From Balneolaceae bacterium (lineage in GTDB: Bacteria > Bacteroidota > Rhodothermia > Balneolales > Balneolaceae), in NCBI GenBank assembly GCA_034521495.1, contig JAXHMK010000007.1:1-64000 (forward strand): a stretch of 64,000 nt of DNA, read 5' to 3'. The notes below the pieces were generated by a model. The model worked only from the letters and a program-made list of their open reading frames with translations, had not been told where the DNA came from and ran no database searches. Below, piece after piece: positions 8,260 to 18,128 of this stretch (position 1 is the first letter of the stretch; every line of letters begins with the position of its first letter). Position numbers and translations under genes: made by a program.

Positions 8260-8367
8260 TTTCTGCACTTGTATTTTACCTGATCATGTGGTTCTTTTTT
8301 ATAGATTCATCTTTTGTTAAAATAACAACATTACTGACTACCAGGAATTTAAAACCACGGGTTAATC

Positions 8368-10563
8368 TTGACTTTAAAAATCGAAGAAATACGAGCAATA
8401 TCCAACGGCGACCATGGCGATCTGTTTTCAGTGCTTGGCCTTCACACTGTAAACATCAAAGGAAAGGAGAAATTGGTCATTCGCAGTTTTCGGCCCGACG
8501 CCAAGTCGATTGTGGTAATTCCGGATTCCGGAAAAGAGGTTGAACTGTCGCGCGTATCTGATGAGGGATTGTTTGAACACGTCTTTTCGCGCCGTAAAAA
8601 TCGATTTTCCTATCAACTGAAAATTATCCCCTATGTAGGAGATACCTACACCATTGAAGATGCCTATCGATTTGGCACACAGATTTCTGATTTCGATCTG
8701 CAGCTTTGGGGGGAGGGAAATCACCATCAGGCATACAAATGGATGGGCTCGCACACTAAAACAGTTGATGGTGTTGAGGGAACACATTTTGTGGTTACGG
8801 CTCCAAGCGCGAGTCGTGTGAGTGTAATCGGCTCGTTTAATAATTGGGATGGCCGCGTTTATGGAATGAGAAAATATCACGACCAGGGAATTTGGGAGAT
8901 TTTTATTCCTCATGTGACTGACGGCGATATGTATAAGTACGAGATTAAATCTCATGCAGCGGAAGCACCTCTCAAAAAATCAGATCCCTATGGCCGGTTG
9001 ATGGAGTTACGCCCCGGCACGGCGACCAAGGTTTGGAATTCATCCTATGAATGGGGTGATGAAGAGTGGATGGAAAATCGTCAGCAGACGCAAGATCACA
9101 ATGAACCGATCTCTATTTATGAAGTTCACCCCGGTTCCTGGAAACGAAAAGTAGGCGAAGATCCCGGGTTTTTGAACTATCGCGATTTGGGAGATGACCT
9201 GGTTTCTTATGCCAAAGAGATGGGGTTTACCCACATTGAATTAATGCCGATTGCTGAGCACCCCTACGATCCGTCCTGGGGATATCAAATTACCGGGTAT
9301 TATGCGCCAACAAGTCGCTTTGGAGATCCGGATGATCTGAGATATTTCATTGATAAGGCTCACCAGGCCGGACTTGGAATTATAATTGATTGGGTTCCCG
9401 CGCACTTCACCAAAGACGAGAACGGCCTTCGAAGGTTTGACGGTACCGCTCTCTACGAGCACGAAGACCCACGCCAGGGCGAGCACAGCGACTGGGGAAC
9501 AAACATTTTCAATTTTGGCAGAAGTGAAGTGATGAATTTCCTGATTTCCAATGCTATTTATTGGTTGGAGGAGTATCATATCGATGGACTTCGAGTAGAT
9601 GCTGTAGCTTCCATGCTCTATCTTGATTATTCCCGAGAGGAGGGCGAATGGATACCGAATCAATACGGGGGACGCGAAAATCTTGAAGCGATTCATTTCC
9701 TGCGCCGATTTAATGAAGTAACACACGAATACTATCCCGGTATTCTAAATTTTGCCGAAGAATCTACCTCGTACCAGGGCGTTTCTCAGCCAACATCCTC
9801 CGGCGGTCTCGGGTTTGATTTTAAGTGGAATATGGGTTGGATGAATGATACCCTTGAATACATAGAGAAAGACCCGATCTTCAGAAAATACCACCAGGAT
9901 CAGCTCTCTTTTTCTTTGATTTATGCATTTTCCGAGCAATTTATCCTGCCGCTGTCGCACGATGAAGTAGTACATATGAAGCAATCGTTACTCTCTAAAA
10001 TGCCCGGAGACGACTGGCAGAAATTCGCAAATCTTCGATTACTCTACACCTATATGTTTGGTCATCCGGGTAAAAAGCTTCTGTTTATGGGAGGCGAATT
10101 TGGCCAATGGAATGAGTGGACGGAATCTCAATCTATCGACTGGCATCTGCTCCAATGGGATACGCATAAAGGCGTCCAACGTTTGGTAAAAGACCTGAAC
10201 AATATCTATAAAAAGGAACCAGCATTCCACAAAGTTGATTCGCGATGGGAAGGATTTGAATGGATTGATATGAGTGATGCGGAAAACAGCCTTCTCTCAT
10301 TTGTACGTCGTTCTGATGATCCGGACGATTTTTTGGTCTTTATTTTGAACTTCACTCCGAATACACATGATGTTTATAAATTTGGTGTACCCAAAGCAGG
10401 AGAATATGAAGTAATATTTAATAGTGATTCTGACTATTATGGAGGCAGTAATAATGGACCAACGGCAGTTGAAGCGAATGAAGGAAACTGGCACAATCAA
10501 CCTGCTCATATAAATATTCCTGTACCTCCACTTGCTGGAGTTGTCTTGAAACCAAAATCTTAA
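8368..10563 (+). CDS. glgB: 1,4-alpha-glucan branching enzyme
   Basis: GlgB forms alpha-1,6 branches in glycogen (GH13). The 731-residue product has the full bacterial layout: N-terminal N1 module, CBM48 (about 110-210), GH13 barrel and C-terminal beta domain. The nucleophile is Asp411 in GLRVDAVASM, the acid/base Glu lies in NFAEEST (about 464-465), and LSHDEVVH holds the third acidic residue. The start is a TTG; no in-frame ATG precedes the conserved ISNGDHGDLFSVLG segment, so TTG is required. malQ follows after 133 bp, and a GT5-like gene lies further on. Confidence 0.97.
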   Translation: MTLKIEEIRAISNGDHGDLFSVLGLHTVNIKGKEKLVIRSFRPDAKSIVVIPDSGKEVELSRVSDEGLFEHVFSRRKNRFSYQLKIIPYVGDTYTIEDAYRFGTQISDFDLQLWGEGNHHQAYKWMGSHTKTVDGVEGTHFVVTAPSASRVSVIGSFNNWDGRVYGMRKYHDQGIWEIFIPHVTDGDMYKYEIKSHAAEAPLKKSDPYGRLMELRPGTATKVWNSSYEWGDEEWMENRQQTQDHNEPISIYEVHPGSWKRKVGEDPGFLNYRDLGDDLVSYAKEMGFTHIELMPIAEHPYDPSWGYQITGYYAPTSRFGDPDDLRYFIDKAHQAGLGIIIDWVPAHFTKDENGLRRFDGTALYEHEDPRQGEHSDWGTNIFNFGRSEVMNFLISNAIYWLEEYHIDGLRVDAVASMLYLDYSREEGEWIPNQYGGRENLEAIHFLRRFNEVTHEYYPGILNFAEESTSYQGVSQPTSSGGLGFDFKWNMGWMNDTLEYIEKDPIFRKYHQDQLSFSLIYAFSEQFILPLSHDEVVHMKQSLLSKMPGDDWQKFANLRLLYTYMFGHPGKKLLFMGGEFGQWNEWTESQSIDWHLLQWDTHKGVQRLVKDLNNIYKKEPAFHKVDSRWEGFEWIDMSDAENSLLSFVRRSDDPDDFLVFILNFTPNTHDVYKFGVPKAGEYEVIFNSDSDYYGGSNNGPTAVEANEGNWHNQPAHINIPVPPLAGVVLKPKS

Positions 10564-10696
10564 TGGGTCAACTTTTTAGTTTTAATCTCTTATTATGTCA
10601 ACTATAAACCTGACAGGTTGACAACTTGTTTTAGGATTTATATCCATCAAAAACTAACAGGTTTAAGACAAAACAATTTTTAGTTTTTTTTAATTT

Positions 10697-12202
10697 ATGC
10701 GTTTTCCGAGATCTACCGGCACGCTTGTACATCCTACTTCATTTCCATCTGACTACGGAATTGGCGATTTAGGGCAAGATGCCAAACAGTTTATCAGCTT
10801 TTTGCAGGAAACCGGCCAAACTATCTGGCAGGTGCTTCCTCTCAGTCCTACCGGTTATGGTAATTCGCCATATGCCAGCTATTCTGCTTTTGCGGGGAAT
10901 CCCTATCTTATCAGCCCGGATATTTTAGTGGAAAAAGGATTGGTAACCTATGAGGAGGCAGAAAAAGCCAAACTGCCATCTACAACTAAAACCGAGTATG
11001 AGCAGGTATTTACAAATAAAGACCGGCTTTTTGAAATAGCATCTAAAAACTTTTACAGATCGAAATCTGCAGAGCAAGATCAAAAACTTGATGAATTCAA
11101 GAAGGCTAACAAGGAATGGCTTGCTGATTATTGCCTGTTTATGGCGTGTTCAAAAAAGCATAACCAAGAACCCTGGAACAGTTGGAAACCGGGGCTTGCC
11201 CAACGAAAATCTTCAGCAATTAAAAAATTTACAAAAGAGCATCAGGATGAGATTGATTATCAAACCTGGCTGCAGTTTGAATTTTTTAATCAGTGGTATG
11301 ATCTGAAAGAATATGCCAATGTACGGGATATACGAGTTGTGGGAGATATCCCGATTTTTGTAGACCACAATAGTGCAGATGTATGGGCAAATCCCAAATA
11401 TTTTGAGGTTGATAAACAGGGAAATCGGCAGCTGGTTGCAGGCGTACCTCCCGATTATTTTAGTGAAACAGGCCAGCTTTGGGGAAATCCGCTCTATAAA
11501 TGGGATGTGTTGAAGAAAGATGGCTACTCCTGGTGGATCAACCGGTTTGAGCAGATGTTTGATCTGTTTGATGCCATTCGGGTCGATCACTTTCGCGGAT
11601 TTGATGAATACTGGACAGTTGCTGCCGAAGAGGAGACTGCCGAAAACGGCGAATGGAGAACAGGGCCCGCACATGATCTTTTTGAAACGATTCGGGAAGA
11701 ACTTGGTGATTTACCGATTATCGCTGAAGATTTGGGAGTGATGACACCAGGTGTTGAAAAACTCAGAGATGATTTTGAATTTCCGGGGATGAGAATTTTA
11801 CAGTTTGCGTTTGGTTCCGATGCCGGAAACAGCTATCTGCCCCATAATTTTAATCAAAACTGCGTGGTTTATACAGGTACACACGACAATGACACCACAA
11901 TTGGGTGGTACAACTCCGCCCCTGAAGTGGAAAAGCATCGTGTGAGAGAGTATACCCGTTCCGATGGATCAGAAATAAATTGGGAATTAATCCGCTACGG
12001 CATGCTCTCGGTAGCGGACCAGGCGATATTTCCACTGCAAGATTTTATGAATTTAGATGCCGAACACAGAATGAATATTCCCGGTACCGCAGAAGGCAAC
12101 TGGGAATGGCGATTTACCCGCGAAATGCTGGAAAATATAGATAGAGAGCAGATTCAGTACCTTGTTAAAATGAGTAACAGAAATTTCGGTTCAGGTCAAT
12201 AA
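10697..12202 (+). CDS. malQ: 4-alpha-glucanotransferase (amylomaltase)
   Basis: MalQ (GH77) moves maltooligosaccharide segments between glucans and releases glucose; here it likely works with GlgB in glycogen turnover. At 501 residues it has the compact length of Thermus-type amylomaltases. Visible motifs are LPLSPTGYGNSPY near the N-terminus, the nucleophile Asp297 in AIRVDHFRGF, the acid/base Glu in IIAEDLGVMT, and the third carboxylate in YTGTHDNDTT. A short AACCTG/CAGGTT palindrome at 10607-10619 lies in the gap before it. Confidence 0.97.
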   Translation: MRFPRSTGTLVHPTSFPSDYGIGDLGQDAKQFISFLQETGQTIWQVLPLSPTGYGNSPYASYSAFAGNPYLISPDILVEKGLVTYEEAEKAKLPSTTKTEYEQVFTNKDRLFEIASKNFYRSKSAEQDQKLDEFKKANKEWLADYCLFMACSKKHNQEPWNSWKPGLAQRKSSAIKKFTKEHQDEIDYQTWLQFEFFNQWYDLKEYANVRDIRVVGDIPIFVDHNSADVWANPKYFEVDKQGNRQLVAGVPPDYFSETGQLWGNPLYKWDVLKKDGYSWWINRFEQMFDLFDAIRVDHFRGFDEYWTVAAEEETAENGEWRTGPAHDLFETIREELGDLPIIAEDLGVMTPGVEKLRDDFEFPGMRILQFAFGSDAGNSYLPHNFNQNCVVYTGTHDNDTTIGWYNSAPEVEKHRVREYTRSDGSEINWELIRYGMLSVADQAIFPLQDFMNLDAEHRMNIPGTAEGNWEWRFTREMLENIDREQIQYLVKMSNRNFGSGQ

Positions 12203-12282
12203 TCAATCAGATGAGATTGAAGCTTTCTAATAAAAGCATCGTTTTGTATCTTGAGCCGTTTCACAATAATATAAATTGATGC

Positions 12283-13110
12283 ATGTCACATCCAATAAGT
12301 AATCTTCCTAAACGGACTGAAAAGCCAAGGAACAAAGGAATTACCCTCGCCTTAGACAAAGGTTTTAGTGTAAGACAGGCCGAAGATTTTTGCGAGGCAA
12401 CATCAAATTATACCGATATTGTAAAATTAGGCTGGGGAACATCCCTTGTAACTCAAAATCTTAAGCAAAAACTTGAGGTATATAACAGTTACAATATTCC
12501 TGTTTATTTTGGGGGTACGCTGTTTGAGGCGTATGTATTACGAGATGAGTTAGATAAATACGTTCAGCTATTGCAGGATTACGATATTCAGTATCTTGAA
12601 GTATCTAACGGAACAATTTGGCTTTCCGACAAACGAAAAAATGAAATTATTAAAAATCTTAGTAAAGATTTTACTGTATTGTCGGAAGTGGGAAGTAAAA
12701 ATCCCGATGATATCATTCCCCCCTATAAATGGGTGAAAATGATAGAATCCGAACTCGAAGCCGGCGCATGGAAAGTTATTTGTGAGGCAAGAGAATCGGG
12801 AACTGTGGGTGTTTTTCGACCCAACGGGGAAATAAGATCCGGGTTGATTGATGAGATTGCCGACCAGATCTCCATCGAACATCTGCTTTTTGAAGCACCA
12901 AATAAAGATCAGCAAGTTTGGTTTATCAGGAAGTTTGGCAGCAATGTTAATCTCGGAAACATTCAGCCCGCCGAAGTTATTTCAGTAGAAACACTGAGAC
13001 TTGGTTTGCGAAGTGACACCCTATTTGACTTTTATTCCATCGACGACAACGAAATTCGGGATTTATACTCAGAAAATAAATCAGACCTTTCACAAGAATC
13101 ATCCTCCTAA
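12283..13110 (+). CDS. ComA-like phosphosulfolactate synthase family protein
   Basis: The (2R)-phospho-3-sulfolactate synthase family (PF02679) adds sulfite to phosphoenolpyruvate; in methanogens this starts coenzyme M synthesis. The 275-residue TIM-barrel protein shows family segments DIVKLGWGTS, PVYFGGTLFE, YLEVSNGTI, TVLSEVGSK and KVICEARESGTVG. Bacteria of this branch do not make coenzyme M, so sulfonate or sulfonolipid (capnine-type) metabolism is a reasonable guess, but nothing adjacent proves it. It is 80 bp after malQ and 22 bp before the GT5-like gene, in an apparent transcription unit. Confidence 0.85.
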   Translation: MSHPISNLPKRTEKPRNKGITLALDKGFSVRQAEDFCEATSNYTDIVKLGWGTSLVTQNLKQKLEVYNSYNIPVYFGGTLFEAYVLRDELDKYVQLLQDYDIQYLEVSNGTIWLSDKRKNEIIKNLSKDFTVLSEVGSKNPDDIIPPYKWVKMIESELEAGAWKVICEARESGTVGVFRPNGEIRSGLIDEIADQISIEHLLFEAPNKDQQVWFIRKFGSNVNLGNIQPAEVISVETLRLGLRSDTLFDFYSIDDNEIRDLYSENKSDLSQESSS

Positions 13111-13132
13111 GAATCGAACCGATTAACTTATT

Positions 13133-13942
13133 ATGAAAATACTTTACGCTGCTGCCGAAATTGCGCCCTTTGCCCGTATGACCTATACTGCCGATATGCT
13201 TCGGTTCTTACCAGCTTCTCTTCAGGATCAGGGGTTTGAAATAAGAATTTTACTTCCCAAATTTGGTACTATTAACGACCGGAGAAACCGCCTCCATGAA
13301 GTGATTAGACTCTCTGGAATTGAAGTAGAGGTTGGGGATGAAATTGAAACCATGAAGATAAAGGTCGCCAGTATCCCGAACGCCAAACTACAGGTATACT
13401 TTCTTGATAATGACAAATTCTTCAAGAGAAAGGGGATGTTCGACAATCCTAAAACAGAAAAATTTTACGACGATAACGACGAACGTTTAACATTCTACAA
13501 TAAAGGGGTGCTTGAAACTGTTATAAGTCTTGGATGGGAACCGGATATTATTCATTGCCACGACTGGCCTGCCGGTTTGATCCCTCTGCTTGTTCGCACG
13601 AAATATAAAGATGAAGATATTTTTAAGAATACTCAGATCGTATACAATCTGCATCATCCGGAAAACAAAGGGCAATTTGATAACGATGATGTTTTAAAAC
13701 TCCTTGGTTTACCAGATGATGTAGATATTGATTCTCTTACTGATGATGATGGCGCTGTGGATATGCTCAAGGTAGGTTTACAGTACAGTGATCATGTAGT
13801 AACCGGAAACCATTTGAAAGATCAATTTGATGATCTGTTTGAGCAATTGAAAATTAAACCAACAAAAATTCAGGGTTCGCCCGAAGATGTATCGAAAAAA
13901 TTTGCCAACTACTACCGGGAAATTTCCGGCGAAGATCAATAA
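13133..13942 (+). CDS. Glycogen/starch synthase-like protein, N-terminal GT5 half only
   Basis: The 269 residues match only the N-terminal Rossmann half of GT5 glycogen synthases: MKILYAAAEIAPFAR at the start, and DIIHCHDWPAGLIPLLVR and TQIVYNLHHPENKGQF in the middle. The C-terminal GT-B half (roughly 200 residues) is absent, and the ADP-glucose-binding KxGGL loop is replaced by FARMTYTADML. A normal stop ends the frame, and no C-terminal half follows. As I recall, short versions of about 270 residues beside DUF4270 genes recur in Bacteroidota, so this is probably a settled family rather than a broken gene. Whether it is catalytic is doubtful. Confidence 0.8.
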   Translation: MKILYAAAEIAPFARMTYTADMLRFLPASLQDQGFEIRILLPKFGTINDRRNRLHEVIRLSGIEVEVGDEIETMKIKVASIPNAKLQVYFLDNDKFFKRKGMFDNPKTEKFYDDNDERLTFYNKGVLETVISLGWEPDIIHCHDWPAGLIPLLVRTKYKDEDIFKNTQIVYNLHHPENKGQFDNDDVLKLLGLPDDVDIDSLTDDDGAVDMLKVGLQYSDHVVTGNHLKDQFDDLFEQLKIKPTKIQGSPEDVSKKFANYYREISGEDQ

Positions 13943-15263
13943 TTTTAATTGTTCTCAAAATAATTCCATTTTTTCTGAAGGAACACAATTTTATGCAAAC
14001 AAAGGCAGTCGATTCTCAATCGCTGCCTTTCTACTTCTGATTACAGCTTTTCTTTCAACGGCTTGCGAATCTCCCGGATCTGTAGGTAACGATATTGTTG
14101 AAGACAAAGAAAATGTTGTATCGGAAACTATTTACCTGGACGATTATACGATTATCCAGGAAAACTCTTTTTCAGGGAGACTTGGCTTCACACCCGTGGG
14201 TTCTTATGACGATCCTTTATATGGTAACATGAGATCCGTGGCACTGCTGAAACCGTCTTTATCTGTTTCAGGTGTAGATACCATCCGTGAAGATGACTCA
14301 ATTTCTCTCCGGCTAATTTTCAACGGAACGATCTACGGTGACAGCCTTGCTACCTCTTCCTTTGAAATTTACGAAGCCGGCGAAATATGGAGAGGTGCAG
14401 AATTACGGTATAATGAAGAGATTCCGGTGGATATGACCAGTAAAGTTGCCGAATTCCAGGTGCCGGCCACGCAAGACACACTTATTGTTGATTTAGGAGC
14501 GTCCTGGACGGATAAATATGCAGGATATTTTAATTCAGATCCGGATCTTTCATCTGCCGAAAGAGATTCAGTATACATAAGAAATTTTCCGGGCCTGGCG
14601 ATTGTACCTGCGGAAGGAAATCAAAACATTCGATTTCTGAAAACCCGGGCAGGCCAGCAGGATCCTAATAGTACAGAACAGGAGGAAGAACTAATTACGA
14701 GCTTTCTGTTCAACTCGATGGTACAGGATGATGAGGATGAAGAGGAAAATTCCGGGCCTGACGTTATACAGGTGAGAGATTGGGGTGCGTCTTTTACGAG
14801 GGAAGAAGAATCTGAAGAATTTGGTAATTTCTTCCTTCATAATTCGGAGAGAGTTCTAAAATTTCAACCGAATATACCAGATACCCTTGGATCAAAAAAT
14901 ATCATAAATGCCCAATTGATTCTGAGCAAAAACAAAAATCCGCAGGAAAATACACCTTTTGCTTCACGTCCAAATACGAATATAGTTCGGGCACACGTTT
15001 TTGAAGATGATCCATTTGATATAATGGCCGAAATTTTTACGACTCAACCCAACTTTGGTACCTCTTTAAATGATACAACAGATGCATTTTTGATGAATGT
15101 AACCTCGTTTGTTTTGAATGATCTGTATGGGGAGACAAGTGGGCAAAATATTTACATAACTACAGAATCTGTAAATGGACTTATTTATTCATCACATTTT
15201 TATGGTCCCAATTCAGATGAAATCAGGAAACCAAGACTTGTAATTACATATGTTGAAGAGTAG
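13887..15263 (+). CDS. DUF4270 family lipoprotein
   Basis: An exported lipoprotein of the DUF4270 family, beta-rich and of unknown function. The hydrophobic segment FSIAAFLLLITAFLSTAC with lipobox LSTAC starts only about 45 residues after the first available ATG (13887), giving an unusually long n-region and a 56-bp overlap with the upstream gene. A TTG at 13902 or a rare start just before the signal peptide are alternatives. An acidic run (about residues 270-285) and long Asp/Glu-rich stretches follow. The next gene begins 1 bp after its stop codon, so the two are translationally linked. Confidence 0.78.
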   Translation: MYRKNLPTTTGKFPAKINNFNCSQNNSIFSEGTQFYANKGSRFSIAAFLLLITAFLSTACESPGSVGNDIVEDKENVVSETIYLDDYTIIQENSFSGRLGFTPVGSYDDPLYGNMRSVALLKPSLSVSGVDTIREDDSISLRLIFNGTIYGDSLATSSFEIYEAGEIWRGAELRYNEEIPVDMTSKVAEFQVPATQDTLIVDLGASWTDKYAGYFNSDPDLSSAERDSVYIRNFPGLAIVPAEGNQNIRFLKTRAGQQDPNSTEQEEELITSFLFNSMVQDDEDEEENSGPDVIQVRDWGASFTREEESEEFGNFFLHNSERVLKFQPNIPDTLGSKNIINAQLILSKNKNPQENTPFASRPNTNIVRAHVFEDDPFDIMAEIFTTQPNFGTSLNDTTDAFLMNVTSFVLNDLYGETSGQNIYITTESVNGLIYSSHFYGPNSDEIRKPRLVITYVEE

Positions 15264-15264
15264 G

Positions 15265-16584
15265 ATGTTAAAACGCACCACAACTCTTATTATCGCTTTG
15301 TTTTTGATCGCATCAACTGCTGATGTGCTCTATGCGCAAGATGATACCCGGGCAAAATCAGGTTCCTTCTACTCTGCAATTGGTTTTGGAGTTCCTGCCG
15401 ATGTTTATTCGGGAGCAACCATGGGTATAGGTCTTCCGGGAGTTTCTACCTATGACGGTTTTTCACCAAACATAGCCAACCCGGCTCACTGGGGTTTAAT
15501 CAACTACACACAGGGAAATATTGCCTTGGGTTTGAATACCTATAGATCTGTTGATAATTCCGCCTCAGCCAGAAACACATTGCTCAATATAGAGGGGTTT
15601 CAGTTTGCATTTCCACTTTTGAGAAATAAACTGGGAGTTTCAATTTCATTTACACCCTTAGTCCGTGCAGATTTTAAACGAAACGAAAGCGGATCTTTCA
15701 ATGCCCTCCCCGGGTTAAATCAAGAAGATGTGCAATACATTATATCCACATTGGGTACAGGGGGAGTGAACCGGTTTGAAATTGGTTTTGGATATCAACC
15801 GATCGACAATATTTCTGTTGGATATGGATTTTCAGCAAATCTATTGTCCATCAACAATGAAGTTACTCCCTTTTTCTCGGATGCTCAGTATGCTCCATCG
15901 CCCTATGAAGTAGGAATAGAGGGCTATGAATTTGGTCACCGATTTGGATTGTTTGCCTATAAGGGGAACCTGTTCAGACAGGGCGATCAGTTGTCATTTG
16001 GAACAGCTTTAACTCTTCCTGTTTCGATTGAAGCTGAAAAATCACTTACAATGTTCAGATCGGTTGAGCAGCAACGCCAACTTATAGAATTTAACGAAAA
16101 TGACTCAAATCGCAATGGAAACGTTAAGTTACCATTGGAATTTAATTCTGGACTTACGTATAATCTTAGTCGTTTCATGAATGTTGTAGCTGAATTTCAA
16201 CTGCAACAATGGAGCGATGCTGAATTCAGCTTTAATCCAACTCAGCAAGAATACTTCAAAAACAGGATGAAAACGGGCATAGGGTTCCAGCTTCATCCTT
16301 ACAGGTCAGAACAGAGAGGTGGTTTCTTCTCAAATTTTAAGTACAGTCTTGGTACAACGTATGACAGCGGCCATCTTTCTATTCAGAATCAGGATATTGA
16401 AACTCTCTTATTACATGCAGGACTTGGTTTAGTGTCAAGAACATCGCGTTCGTCAATAGATTTAAGCTTTCATTATGGAATTCGGGGAACAGAATCCTCA
16501 AATTTAGTTAAAGAGAATATATGGGGCTTCAAATTGTCACTAAATTTAGCTGAGCTTATGTTTATACAGCAGAGATTTCAATAA
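15265..16584 (+). CDS. Outer-membrane beta-barrel protein
   Basis: A 439-residue protein with a signal peptide cleaved near LYAQDD, followed by many alternating-hydrophobic strands with Gly-Phe and Tyr turns (for example FSYAIGFGV-type segments, GFGYQPIDNISVGYGFSANL, LGLVSRTSRSSIDLSFHYGI), ending in an aromatic LMFIQQRFQ. This is the pattern of FadL/OMPP1-like barrels. I choose the ATG at 15265, directly after the DUF4270 stop; an ATG at 15250 would overlap. The tight link with the DUF4270 lipoprotein suggests a shared envelope function. Confidence 0.75.
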   Translation: MLKRTTTLIIALFLIASTADVLYAQDDTRAKSGSFYSAIGFGVPADVYSGATMGIGLPGVSTYDGFSPNIANPAHWGLINYTQGNIALGLNTYRSVDNSASARNTLLNIEGFQFAFPLLRNKLGVSISFTPLVRADFKRNESGSFNALPGLNQEDVQYIISTLGTGGVNRFEIGFGYQPIDNISVGYGFSANLLSINNEVTPFFSDAQYAPSPYEVGIEGYEFGHRFGLFAYKGNLFRQGDQLSFGTALTLPVSIEAEKSLTMFRSVEQQRQLIEFNENDSNRNGNVKLPLEFNSGLTYNLSRFMNVVAEFQLQQWSDAEFSFNPTQQEYFKNRMKTGIGFQLHPYRSEQRGGFFSNFKYSLGTTYDSGHLSIQNQDIETLLLHAGLGLVSRTSRSSIDLSFHYGIRGTESSNLVKENIWGFKLSLNLAELMFIQQRFQ

Positions 16585-16637
16585 TAAGTTCCCAGTCACA
16601 ATAGTTATACTATTACTACAGAAATAATCGCAATACT

Positions 16638-17954
16638 ATGAAAAAGTACATTGTTGCAATAGCACTCCTTTTTACATTGTCATCTCAAGCCTTTGCGCAG
16701 AGTGAACCACCATACGGAATGAGCGAAATTCAAGCTTATTCTATTTTTTATGAAAACTACCGGACGGGCAGTTATGATATGGCCCGCCAGTTTGGCAAAT
16801 GGATGATCGAAAACAAACCTCGAACCATTGAGGGAGCCAACCGGTTTAACCTTCCCCGGCAGTTTGAGCGAATGATTACTGTATATGCTGAGCTTTCCAA
16901 GCAAGCCACAGATCCATCTATTAAGTCGGCTTATATTGACACGGCACTTACCATTTATGCCGATGCTTTTGAAACGTTTAATGAAGAAGAAATTAATTAT
17001 TACGAATGGCATTTAAACCGCGGCAGATTTTACCAGGAATACCAGGATAATATTGAAAACGGCCTGGGTAAAGCCTATCAAGAATACGAGAAAGCTTTTG
17101 AACTTAACCCTGAAAAGCTGGCTCAGGCTGCTGATGGTTACTATATTCAGATTCTTCTCAGCAATTATGTGAACAACGAAGAAAGAGATAAAGCTCTTGA
17201 AATGATTGATACAGTAGAGCCGATGGCCAGCCCAGGTTTGACAGAGCACATTAACCAGGTTCGAAATGATCTGTTTTCCGATCCGGTTGAGCGTGTCGGT
17301 TTTCTTGAATCGAGGTTGGAAGAAAATCCCGAAAACACAGAAATAATGGCTGAGTTGATTGATCTTTACGCTGAAACCGGTGAGCGCCAAAAAGCGCTTG
17401 AACTTGGCCAAAAGCTTTTTGAAATGGAACAGACATTTGAGAATGCCAGACGTCTTGCAAACTATGCGAAAGAAGATGGGCGAAATCAAGACGCTATTCG
17501 ATACCTGAATAAAGCCATTGAGCTAATGGATAATACTGAAGCCAAGAAAAATATCTGGATTGAAATGGCAGAAATTTATCAAAATGAAGGCAATCTTCGG
17601 GCCGCAAGACGGGTTGCAAGGCAGGCAAGTAATTTAGACAGAAATTGGGGGCAACCATATATTCAAATTGCCAATATCTATGCTACTGCTATTAGAAATT
17701 GTACATCTGGAAGACAGATTGATCGAGATGACAGAACTGTATATTGGTTAGTATTAGATTACCTGGACCGTGCAAGATCTGTAGATCCTTCTGTATCGTC
17801 TACGGTTAATCGCTTATATAACACCTATGAACCGGTGACACCCTCTGCAGAAGATAAATTTTTCCAGGGATGGGAAGAAGGTGATTCATTTGAGATTGAT
17901 GCGGGTCTCAGAGAATGTTATGGTTGGATTAACGAAACAACGACCGTACGATAA
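16638..17954 (+). CDS. Exported TPR-repeat protein
   Basis: A 438-residue protein with a clear signal peptide (MKKYIVAIALLFTLSSQAFA, cleaved before QSEPP), so it acts in the periplasm or at the surface. The body is helical with tetratricopeptide repeats, for example around AYQEYEKAFELNPE, NTEIMAELIDLYAETGERQKALELGQKLFE and NQDAIRYLNKAIEL. Two Cys in the C-terminal part (in RNCTSGR and LRECYGW) could form a disulfide. It probably scaffolds envelope protein contacts. It is the last gene before a terminator. Confidence 0.8.
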   Translation: MKKYIVAIALLFTLSSQAFAQSEPPYGMSEIQAYSIFYENYRTGSYDMARQFGKWMIENKPRTIEGANRFNLPRQFERMITVYAELSKQATDPSIKSAYIDTALTIYADAFETFNEEEINYYEWHLNRGRFYQEYQDNIENGLGKAYQEYEKAFELNPEKLAQAADGYYIQILLSNYVNNEERDKALEMIDTVEPMASPGLTEHINQVRNDLFSDPVERVGFLESRLEENPENTEIMAELIDLYAETGERQKALELGQKLFEMEQTFENARRLANYAKEDGRNQDAIRYLNKAIELMDNTEAKKNIWIEMAEIYQNEGNLRAARRVARQASNLDRNWGQPYIQIANIYATAIRNCTSGRQIDRDDRTVYWLVLDYLDRARSVDPSVSSTVNRLYNTYEPVTPSAEDKFFQGWEEGDSFEIDAGLRECYGWINETTTVR

Positions 17955-17987
17955 TTTTTTAATCTATACTGACCTTCCTTATCTTTA

Positions 17988-18026
17988 ATGACTGAGCGCC
18001 GAAAACAACAATCGTCGCTCAGTCAT
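17988..18026 (+). terminator. Stem-loop terminator after TPR gene
   Basis: ATGACTGAGCG (17988-17998) pairs perfectly with CGCTCAGTCAT (18016-18026) around a 17-nt loop, 34 bp after the TPR stop. The trailing T-run is weak (TTATT), so efficiency is uncertain. It separates the upstream block from rho. Confidence 0.6.
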
Positions 18027-18128
18027 TTATTCAATTCTACTCATCTTTGAAATCAAAGATTACTCTTCCTTCCGATTCTCTCGATTGGAGTTTAAATTTT
18101 CTAAAATCTATAAATAAATACTGAATGT

